Shown: piece after piece, positions 53,816 to 64,000 of the stretch
Numbering within the stretch: the first letter of the stretch is position 1
Layout of the letters: each line of letters starts with the position of its first letter
DNA from: Drosophila pseudoobscura
Lineage: Eukaryota; Arthropoda; Insecta; Diptera; Drosophilidae
DNA: 64,000 nucleotides
NCBI RefSeq assembly: GCF_009870125.1
Contig: NC_046679.1
Location: 26,970,001 to 27,034,000 of the forward strand
Direction of reading: 5' to 3'
Notes under the pieces: model-generated
The model's input: the letters and a program-made list of their open reading frames with translations, nothing else
Databases searched by the model: none
Told to the model about the DNA's origin: nothing
Program-made: the position numbers and the translations under genes

Positions 53816-56042
53816 CTGGAAAGAGTCAGCGGAAGAAGATACTAAATTAGTTGGGATCTTAAGGTGTGAAGGTAACTGCATCTCCCCAGCTCCCATCCCA
53901 ATCCCATTTCCATCTTTCTCTCTTTGCTGCCATTGGACACTCTCTCTTTGGGCAACTCCCCTTTGGCTCTGGAAGCCATTTTGGTCTCCTTCTTCATCTG
54001 CTCTTCATCCCTCTCCTGCCACTGCCCCTGCCACAAAACCCTGCCTCAAGCTGTGATCGGAACTCGTTTTTTCCAACAGACTGCGCCCTTTTCGGCTGCC
54101 AACTCCATTTAATGGCGCTCTCTGCATCGCTCTCTGCTTGTGTATCTGTATCTTTGCATTGCTATGTGTGTGTGTGCGAGTGTGTGCATCTGTATCTCAG
54201 CACTTATCTGATGCGTGGGCTTTGGGGGGAACTGAGAGGCAGCAGAAAGAAGGTGGTGTGGTGTGGGCTGTAGAGCCATGGCCATAAAGTGTTATTTACG
54301 GGTAGCCTGCACTTATATTGGATATACATATGTATATGCGCATTTCGAGGATTCGTTATACGATTAAAAGCAGAAGAGATAGAAGAAAAAATGGAAAGCA
54401 AATTGGAAAGGATAATAATAATAGTTTCTATAACAAAAAATGACTCTAAAAATATCTTTCTTTAATATTCAAGATAGCTGAATAGCTGAATCCTCGCCAT
54501 ACTCAGAAACTTATTCAACATTTAAATTTGCATCTTCACTTCTTTCCTTTTTGGTTCCACAGCGAAAAATTTTCATTGTTTACTCAACATTTTTGCACCA
54601 AATGAATGAGAAAAGTCTTCAAGTGCCCGCTGGTTTTTCCCGCACAAAATTGATTTTTTTTTTGTATCTTTACAAAAGTTCAACAGCCAACAACAGCTGA
54701 AACGATCAACGAAATCTGTGCCTCACATCGGATTCAATTAAGGCGCCAATTGCATATTTTATTTATGCGGATATATTTGGAATATTTTTTCAAATTGCCT
54801 TTACAGCCGAAACAAATCGAACAGCAACAAAAATAAGAGAGGGGGAACACCATTTGACGTCTTTATCTTATCCCACAAATTTAATGCGATGATGTATGAA
54901 ATTTTTAATTTTTCTCCATGGCTGTGGCGATGAAGCGCCCCCCGGTCTCTGGGGAAGATGCAAATAAATTTCTGTTGCAAGCAGATGGCTGTTAAAGGGG
55001 TGGTAGGCAGGCAAGAGAGGGTTCATTGAATGATATTATATTTACTAAATGGTATATTCTACAAAAATTCCCCTAATTTGTAGAAAAATCTTTAAAAATG
55101 TTTTGCGAAGAATCAAAGTGCCGTCGGTAGATTAGTTTAGATGAAAGTCATCTGTCTTTAAAACAATTCCAAAATCAAAGAAAAGCTTATATAAAATATT
55201 TACATATATCAAATAAACATCTTTAGAAAACCTATAAAATAAACTCCAAATGAGTTTTGGCACACCAGCATCCAAAAAATGCATAAGTAAATTATTAAAT
55301 TTATAACGAATTTATACGTGTTTTAAAGTACTTTTTAATATTCCCAACAAATGAGAAAGTGAGAATATAAATAAAACCGCAAATAAAATATGATTTTTTG
55401 CCGGAAGAATTACCATAAAATCGCAGTTAAATATTCTTGCCAAAGCGGCCCTAAAAATGCTCCTTAAATGCCTGATTGATTGAGTGTAAGATGACGTATG
55501 AGCAATAATATTTAAGACCCCAACCAACACGCACATGTCCAAACATGTTAATCGGAAGAGAGAGAGAGAGATTGAGAGTGAGAGAAGATTGAAGATCAAT
55601 TGCAGCCATAACATGCCATACCAATGCAATTCTTCAAATTCCAGCAGAGCATCAGAGGGAGAGGAAGAAGGAGAGCGGAGATCGGAGATCGGAGAGAGAT
55701 CGAAGAAGAACAACCTCCAAACTATCAAAGAGTTGACCACGCGTGCATAATGATGTCGCTCCCCTTAGAAGATCACTCGATCAAAGAGAGCGCCGAGCAC
55801 AAGAGAGCGCGAAGATCAAAGAAGGCGGCGACGGCGACCACACGAAAAATTGTCAACAAGATGCAGTTGGTGGCAGGGAGGCACGAAAAGGTGGAGAGCA
55901 GAGCAGGAGATCCATGCAGATCATGGAGACGATCCTCGCTTGGAAGTGGTTGAGAAGGCGCTTGGGTTTGGGCGCTTATTAAAATGCGATCAGCAAAAGG
56001 CACAAAGCCGAACAAAAAAAATCCACAAAAACAAAAGGAAAG

Positions 56043-56064
56043 ACCGATCCGATCCGATCCGATC
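56043..56064. repeat. (GATCC)n short tandem repeat
   Basis: Four consecutive GATCC units followed by GATCG. It is an isolated pentanucleotide microsatellite in pannier upstream DNA. Confidence 0.8.
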
Positions 56065-57165
56065 GAAAGAAATCCCCAAGCGAAGGCGAGGAATTAAAAT
56101 AAACAGCAATAAAAAAAACAATTTCACAAAAAAAAGAAGGAGAGCCGAGAGTGATCAAGGGATCAGCCGTGAGTAGGAGTAGGAGATGGCAGAGATCTGA
56201 GGACACGGCGATGAGTAGAACGTTAATAATTTGTCACCGCAAATGAAGGAATAAAAACAAACAGAGAAAACCACTTGAGAGGATCTCGGACAACAAAGCA
56301 GAAAGCAAGGGCGGGGAGTAGGATGCAGGAGGTGGGGGGAGGGTACAAGTGGAGGAGAGCCCTGAAGATGAGCGGCGCTTTGAGTGGTTTGGTTCTGTCT
56401 TTCTTTTCTTGTTCTCTTTTCTCTGCTTTTGCCATCCCAGATCTGGATGGCGCTCTGTCCGTCAAGTGGCGGATCCTGTTTTCCCATAGACTGGAAACTG
56501 CACTCCACTCGAGTGTCTCTCCACTCCACTTGATTCACTCACCGATCTCTAGGCCACGATCGTTGCTTTCTCTCACTCTTTCTCCGGCTCTAACGGATGC
56601 TTGTTTTAGTCTTTGATTTTGTTTTACTTTAAGCGTTAGCTGTAGTTGCCATCGATTCAAGTTTGCCGCCGCCGCCGACTGTCAAGAGGCATCTAATAAG
56701 CCCACAACCTGTGGCGGGAAACCACTATGATTTGGATTATTAAATTATAACCAACAAGAGATGGCAAGAGATTCCACTCCAACCGTGTACTAATGAGATA
56801 ACTAATTACTTGGTTGGTCTTTGAACAGATGAAGAGGATGAAAGTGTCAACGATGATGATGATCCCATCAAATGGATAGTCCGTTACTGGTTTATCTTTC
56901 TTTTACCAAACAATCCATCGATTATCCTTCATTAATGTCGATCTTTTATAATAGAAACGCAAGAAATCTAGTTATGTATCTAGTTAATGATACTTTAAGT
57001 GGTTCCCAATATAGAAGAATTGCCATCACATTTATTGACCTTCCTCACCTATGGGTAGCTCCTTTAGCAATCCCCACTTAAATCACATGTTCAACGGTAT
57101 ATTTACAAGCATAATTAATCGATAAAACATAGTTCATCGATAAGAATGTGAGGGGTAAAACTTAC

Positions 57166-57192
57166 ATCGCCATCACTCAGCAAGATGCCCAT
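57166..57192 (-). CDS. pnr: Candidate first coding exon of the long pannier form (9 codons)
   Basis: Minus-strand ATG at 57192 opens MGILLSDGD, followed by a near-consensus donor GAT|GTAAGT in phase 0. The pannier acceptor at 53816 is also phase 0, so the join gives [19 protein letters not shown]... and a 529-residue protein. The surrounding bases (57160-57310) are less repetitive than their flanks. No other ATG-plus-donor in correct phase was found by eye in 54-64 kb, but the search was not exhaustive. Confidence 0.35.
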
Positions 57193-59910
57193 GATTTATG
57201 GCCGAATAATTCGCGTTTCGCGGCGTCTCGTTTTAGAATGATTTATGCGGCTTGCACGCGCACCACTCTCGAGGTTGAAGCCGATTCGGATATGGTATAC
57301 GATATACAACGTTTATTCGATGTTGATGGGTTATGGGAAATGTAAATAAATGTATCACAAATGCATTCAAATTAATTGCAACAAATTCAGAAATGTTTTA
57401 CGGCACATTTACACGGCGGAACGGAGCGGCTTATTATTTATATGGCATTTTATGGGGTCTTGTTGTAAGACATTTGATTAATGTGGTTTATAAGGTAATA
57501 AAATTTCGGCTTTAATCCATTTACGAGCACTTAACCGATTTTCCCTCTCTCTGTGTCTCTGTTGTGGGGGAGTTTTATTGTTCGGCAGAGCACACAGCGA
57601 CAGCGAACCGACTTCCTTGAGGCGGACAAACAAACTAAAAAACGCCACACAAAGTAAACAAAAACTTAATCCCAAATTTCCAGATCCAGTTCCCGACGTC
57701 AGCGCTGACGGAGGCAGAGACAGCGGCAGAGACTGCTTCAGCGACAGCGACAGCGACTGTGTGTGCCACGCAAAATCGGAAAAGAAGTCAACGGCAACGG
57801 CAACAACATAAAAAGTCAATTTCATCAATGGGCCTCCCTCTCCCTCTCGCCCTCCTCTGTCCCTGTCTCTGTCTCTGTCCCTCGGTCTTCCCCTTCGAGT
57901 GTCACTTTGCAGGCGTCGCCTTCACACACAGCCACCACAGAAAAGAGACAGCCACATAGAGAGGGAAAGAGAGAGACATGCACTGCTGACAGGTAAAAAT
58001 TTGTAGGTGCAACGATGTAGCAGCAGCAGCGGCAGCGGCAGCAGAAGTACCCGAAAAATTAGTCAATTTCATGTAAGACTCTGAAAAATGATGTACCCTC
58101 TTCCTCTCTTGAGCACTTGAGCACTTGAGTACAGGTCCCGTCCGCACTTGAGAGCCCCGACGAGCGGTAGGCACTCTCCACACTGGCCTAAGCCCTCTAA
58201 TCCGCTTTTCCCGATTCACGATTCACGATTCTAGATCCTCGACAGAAACTGAAACCCAAGGAGCAGTGGAAGCCGAAGCGAGATTGTGGGCATCTCCGGG
58301 ACCGGCCCATTGTCAGCAGCTCATTAAATCGATGGGCGTGTGTGTCTCCAGGAAAGGAAAGGATCGCAGGATCACAATTAATTGATTGCTTGGTGGAAGG
58401 AGTAGTGGTATTTTGAATGTGTTTGTGTGTTTATATAGCTCTTAATGGAAGGCGATTAATCCAAGATGACTCAAACTGCAACTAGGAAAGGGCATGACAC
58501 ATAATTCAGTGGAAATAGTGGCAATGGGGTTCAGTATTCTTGGAGAAAAATGTTCTTCACAGGTAATTGGGGTAAATGATGTAAGATATAAACCCTATTA
58601 TTGTTAATTTTGTGTCACTTAAGAAAGAATATTAGCTATATGGAATAGATATATCCCTTTGAAGAGTTACTTCTAAGATATGAGCATATTGAAAACTGTA
58701 GAAAACATACAAACGATTCCAATCTAGAATAGAGGAAGTGTATGAATATTGGAACTGAAGATCTATAAAAGATTCGTATTAGAAAGTTGCTTCAAGTCTC
58801 TTCTCTGGCCTGAATGCACCTCCTACTACTCATAGCACATACAACTCTATAATCCATTCTTTACTTTAAGATCTATCTCCAGAAACTTCTTACCTAAACG
58901 AACCTCTCGATCTATTCGGGTAGTCCACAGCTCGACCACAAATCACGCCCCGGCCAAAAACAGTCCCCAGCCGAGAGGCATCATTAATCAAGCAATTTGC
59001 CTTAGTTTCGGCCAATCAACCAAAACAAAAAAAAGGTTCTCTCTTGAGAAGAGGACGACAAATTCGCTCCATTAAAATGCAAAGCAAAAGTGAGGAAAAA
59101 AACGAGAAGAACAAAGGCAGGAAAGTCAGTCAGAAAGTCAGAAATCCAGAGCCAGAGTCAGAGCCAGAGGTGAGGTACAAAAGATGTCAAAACAGAAACC
59201 GCAAGGCGCGTCAGAGGTATGGTACGGATCGGATTGGAGAGCCAGGGACAGATCGGGGTTCGGGGTTCGTTCGGGGGCAGACATGCGCATATTTCAATCC
59301 GCGCTGACACATCCTGCTGCGCTAATGGACCTTAATTTGTGAACAGCTTTATATATCATGCGCCAGACCGTTAATGTGATCATCCACACGATCTGCGCTC
59401 TGCTCTGCTCTGCTCTGGGCCGAAGCCCCGAAACCGCTTCGAAGGTGGGAGATAAAGTTTTATGGAGCTTATCGCTGAATAAAATGGAATGGAATGGAAC
59501 CGCAAAGAACTTGCACTGGCACTGGCACGCGCTTTCCAGGAAAAATGGAAAAACTGCCATGCCAGGGAAATGTCATCTCTTCAAGAGAGTGAGAGGGAGT
59601 GCCAGAGTGCCACAGTGCCAGAGTGAGAGCAGTTCTCATGCACATATTGAGCCGCTGATAACGAGCAGACAAATGATAATTGCTCTGGCTCCACTCTAAT
59701 CCTTTGCTGCCCAAAAATACGAACCCCTCTCAATGGAGAAATGTCGCCCGAATTTTCAAAGTGGCGTCACCGCTGCCATCCACTTGAAAGAGTGTCCCCT
59801 CCGTCCCCGTCTCCTGGCTTTCCTTCTCTAGGCCCCTAAGCCCGTTGAAGTCTTACTCGGATGCATTGCATCTCGATGATCACAATTTCCATTGATCGTC
59901 ATCGGGCTCT

Positions 59911-59941
59911 GGCCTCTCTCTCTCTCTCTCTCTCTCTCTTC
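59911..59941. repeat. (CT)n microsatellite
   Basis: About 13 CT dinucleotides followed by CTTCCTCTCTG. It is ordinary simple sequence in non-coding DNA. Confidence 0.85.
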
Positions 59942-62900
59942 CTCTCTGTTTCGATATCTCGCTCTCGCTCTCGGCAAAGATGAAAGCAATCTTTATTGGT
60001 TTTTGTAGTGATTTTAAGTGGATTTGTGGTTCGATTCTTAATGCCGAAGTGCGCCAGGCAGCCCCCATCCCCATTTCCAGCCGCGGTCCAACCTCAGTCT
60101 CTGGTTCACCTTCTGGTGGTTGGATCTCTGCGGTTATATCGTTTTTATTCAAATTTGTATGTTTATTTCTTTCTTTATGCGTAATTATGAGAATCTTTCA
60201 GCTGTCGTCTCTGCCAGACGAAGACATACATGGTCCCTCGTCTCTCGAATCGACTCTCACTCTCTTGAGGGTTGAGTGTTTTAGGCCGTTTGAGGCTTGT
60301 AATTATGGACTTTGGTTCATCTTTAATGTCGCAAATGCATCTAGTCGGAGCAGAGTATAGATGGGTTGGGTTGGGTTCTTCGATGACATTTCGATCAATT
60401 GGTTTTGGGATGGAAAAAGGGAGAACAAAGTTCTTAAGAGTTTTTTCGAGCGGATGGTTCTTTGTGTTTCCGTCTAGTTATATTCAGATTTAAAACAAGG
60501 GAGTGTTTTTAATATTTTCATAGTTGAACTGCAAATAATGGCAGACAGTAGTGTTGAGAGCATTCGGTAACCCTCTCTAAATAATGCCCTATATCCATAA
60601 ACATCAAAGGTGGCTTTCCCTTCTTCGAGCTTCAATACGAATATCGCTGAAGTGGCCTTAAAGTTCCTATGGGAATAACACTATATCTTCACAAATTGTT
60701 TTCGTTGTTTTTTCTGTAACGATCTACATGTCTTATCGCATTGCCATTAGTGGGTTCTTCCCCACAGCAATTACTCATGCGACAATACGCTTACTGGTGC
60801 CCCTGCCGTGCCACAGCCTTTCCTTTCATTTGCTTTCCTTTCCCCAAAAGCCACTTGACAAAAAGCAAACTGAAGTGCGACGGAAGGCTACTTACAAATT
60901 CCTCGACAACAGAACGAGGAACAGAACTCTGCAGCATTTGAATAATGCCAACAGCAGCAGATAAGCCGAACTACCCCTCAGGCCCCGTTTCGATGATTGT
61001 TCCAATCGCTGATTTTTGAGTGGAAAACACACTGTCGGGTCGGTGGGACACAGAACAGTGTCAGTCTATAAACATCGTTTTGGATAGAGGCGCTCCGCTT
61101 ATCAGAGACTGCCTTTGGCAGGGGCAAAGACTTTGCTGATGGCGGAAATGGTGACTTATTGCAATAGTTGTGCTCCCATTGTTGTTGCTACGCTGATAGC
61201 GATAATGTTTTTTTTTTTTATAATTAATTACTAAACCGATAGGCGGTTTGTTTATCTGTGCCGTTTTTATGCTGGCTTTGGGGGCAGACACATGGGCACT
61301 CTGTGCCCATTGGGGCGTGTGAACAAACGAAAGACTTAAGCAACGAACTCGATTCGGCTGTGGCTGTGTGTCCTTTGTGGCATAGATGGCGTCTAAATTA
61401 AGCCACGGAGACCTGTGTTTGATCTCCGCCGATACGACAGAGAGGGCAGGGTCTCTTTCTTGGTGTGTCTGTCTCCTTCCCTCTCTCTGACGGTGACAAG
61501 TTTTCGGCACGCGGGCAGACAAATTCCATGGCTGGCTCTGTGGCAAGGGAATGTGCTGCCCCGATCTGTCCCTGCCCCAAAGCTTTTAAGTGTCTTGGCG
61601 TCGGTGCGGCTTATGTCTTCTCTTCTCTTCTCTTCTGTCCTCCGCCGCCGCCCCACTCTTCCAGTGACATTTACATTTGTGAGATCAGAGAGACAGCGAG
61701 AGAGAGACAGAATTAATTGCTGTGGAAAAATCAAGATTCGTTCGTGAAGACTGTGAAAAGATGTCGCCTAATTTTTCCTAGTCTTTAATTAATTAATTAT
61801 GGCCACAAAAATGTGTGGCCAAGAGCCAGGGGGGATACGGGGCGATATGGGAGATTTCGAAAGTTTCTTTTACGATTCCCTGGCGCCGCCGGCGGGATTT
61901 TAAACCTGAGAAACAATGAGATAAAGTTCGTAACTGCACCCGGAATCACGTATCAAAAGCAGTCTCGAATCAGACATCATAACAGAAATTATAGTCGAAG
62001 ATTTATCACTGGGGGCGAATGCTGGATGGTGGACGGGACCCCAGCTTCCTCTAGGCCCCGGCGATAAGTCCAGAGATTACGCCTCCTCCGCGAAGGTTCC
62101 ACATGCCACGGAGCTCTGATTCCGATATCGCCATGAATAAGGCAAGCTTATCGAGCCGGACTTTACACATATCTCTGTCTTTCTCTCTCTCTCTCTGTAT
62201 TCAGGGCAACAATTATATGCAATCGCGGTTGCTGGCAGGAATTTTATCAGCGCAATGGGTAAACAATATAGCGGATAGGGATTGCAGTTCGAGATTGATG
62301 TAGATCGTATTCCAAGGGAACAAAGAATGTAAATATAATGGGGAATGAGAGTTAATGCTATATACATATATTTTATTGGGAAAACAAAAAACTATCTTCG
62401 ATAGCTTATGAACTGTTCTTTTTGGTTCCTGAATTCTGAGGCAACAAAATCTAGAAATCTAAAGTACGAGTATTGCCTCATTCCCAAAGCAGCTATAACC
62501 CTCGCAGCAAGCCACTCAGACTCCTGACGCCATGTCCTGTGCTACCGAGAACTGGACCCAGTACCTCTGCAACCTCTGTAACCTCCTGTCTCTTGGACCT
62601 CTGACATGCAATTAGAGCCCGTCTCGCAACGCACGGCAGGACTTCCAGCCTTGGGTCAATGGGTCGCTCTTTGCTTCGGGCCCTGTCCTGCCCTGTCCTT
62701 CCCTGTCCTGGTACTTCCTATTGGGCCATGTTTCAGTTTCTGTTTGTGGCCCCCGTTGACCTGCTTAAAGTGCATATGCACATATATCATTTTCAGTTAG
62801 TGCTTCGTTCTGCTTCTGCCCTCGGCGACACTTTCCTTTCCACTTGCGTGCGTTGCATTTTCAGAGAGCTACTACCTGAATGAATATGGCTTGGACTTGA

Positions 62901-64000
62901 CTTGGCTACGGGTTCGTATTGGGTTCTAGTGCAGTTTTGTGTGTGGGTTATAGCCAGCCTCGAAAGCGAGTGTTAAAATTGCATAATTAGCTTGGGTTTT
63001 TGTAGCTTGTTTCTATTTTCAGTCAAGTGTGTCTGGGGGGGTTGCCGCAGCAGAGTTGCCAGGCTATGGCGGGGAGAGAAAGGAAGGTTTAACATTTGGG
63101 AATATGACAAGCTCGAAGGGTATATTAAGTTTGTTTCTGACTTTCTTAAATCAGCTGTCAGTGGTCTCCTCTGCTCCACTCTTCGTTAGTTCGAAAAACG
63201 CAGAGCCTTGGCCCTTGCCGCAGCTCTCAACGCTCCCACTCGTTTATCCACACAAAAGTTATCCTAAGGGCTCTATTTCTGGACTTTATTAAAAGAAAAG
63301 CCTTGCCTTTCTTCCTCTAAATTAATTTCTTGTGAGTGACCTTTACTCTGCCCTCTGCTAAACGATTTTGGTTGAGATTTATGATGCAATTGTCCCAAAA
63401 ACCTGCTCTCTTGGCCCAAAAGCCAAGAACCATTTAACTAGTTTTGTTCTGGCCTTCTGGCCTTCTGGCTGATGTTTGAAGCCAATTTTCAGTTTTATTG
63501 CTTTGCGGGTCTCATAAAATGTGTCATAAATTAAAAGGCGCTTGGGCACGCACACAAATCCGTAATACAGCGAAGGTATTCCTATATATACCCTATACAC
63601 ATAGTAGTTGTTGAAATATAGGTATCATGTAACCTGCAACCTGTGCCACTGGTCACACGCAGCGCCTTTGTGTCACGGCCAGGACCTCTCCGTTTGGCCT
63701 TCTTTTACGGGCCCTAGGGACGCGTCTATACACTTTTCCAGCTAATGATTTTATGACACTTTTTGCAATATTTACAGCACTCGACGAGACTCTCATGTCA
63801 TGTTGTGTCATTGTAGCCTCTGTTCCGAGGCTCCATGGGAGGTTATTCTCCTACCACACGGCCTGTCTGGGCCATCCATTGAGCCCAGTTGTTGTCCTGT
63901 TAGTGGTGGCGCCAGCAGTTAATTGCTCGAACAGAATATGGCCAGGATAAACGCCCGAGTCTAGGAGTGAAAGTGTAACAAAGGGTTGGACGAGGATAAT

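Larger units (their letters stand above)
53816..64000. other. Pannier 5' region / large first intron, no other supported gene
   Basis: About 10 kb without a frame that I can support. Simple repeats are frequent: TG near 54165, GA at 55559-55590, GATCC repeats near 56045-56065, CT at 59913-59940, CTCTC near 62175. AT-rich and gene-regulatory-like blocks alternate. Because the long pannier form needs an upstream exon to the right, most of this stretch is likely its intron or cis-regulatory DNA. Confidence 0.55.

Overview
The window is insect nuclear DNA. Genes are split by short GT-AG introns, codons are GC-rich in a more AT-rich, microsatellite-laden background, and the gene set (Mhcl-type unconventional myosin, mini spindles, ird5/IKK, pannier) is Drosophila. 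From general knowledge, pannier, ird5 and msps lie close together in region 89B of chromosome 3R in D. melanogaster, so this is probably the orthologous Muller-E segment of another Drosophila species. I could not align to any genome, so the species is open.

Layout. 1-1082 (-): 5' part of a secreted pancreatic-lipase-family gene. About 6.7-20.3 kb (+): the lever-arm and coiled-coil tail half of a class XVIII myosin (Mhcl). Three separate in-frame candidate first coding exons (6729, 12672, 16937) all splice in phase 0 and would give motor-less isoforms, and there are two alternative C-termini. Motor exons are not in the window and are inferred to lie to the left, which would make the lipase a nested gene. 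20.6-21.9 kb: a 1.3-kb foldback-type inverted-repeat element. 22.1-22.95 kb: broken gene fragments, partly in tandem. 23.8-30.35 kb (+): an 11-exon NACHT/WD-repeat STAND ATPase of the NWD1/NWD2/TEP1 type. It converges tail-to-tail on msps (31.16-39.55 kb, -), a TOG-array microtubule polymerase with a partial tandem exon duplication at its C-terminus and a candidate 78-bp cassette exon. 40.1-42.0 kb: a direct duplication of about 0.84 kb with a housekeeping-type promoter next to it. 42.57-43.38 kb (-): METTL23-like methyltransferase. 43.8-46.4 kb (+): ird5 (IKK-beta). 47.2-49.3 kb: two convergent takeout/JHBP-family secreted proteins. 52.1-53.7 kb (-): pannier GATA factor. 53.8-64 kb: pannier 5' flank or first intron with one candidate alpha first exon and otherwise no gene that I can support.

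The genes are independent transcription units with no operon logic. Processes represented are cytoskeleton (Mhcl, msps), innate-immune signalling (ird5), possibly STAND-type regulation (NWD-like), lipid or hydrophobic-ligand handling (lipase, two JHBP proteins) and developmental transcription (pannier). Exon borders were placed by hand from GT/AG signals and reading-frame continuity. Every coding chain reported as a gene keeps frame across all its joins.
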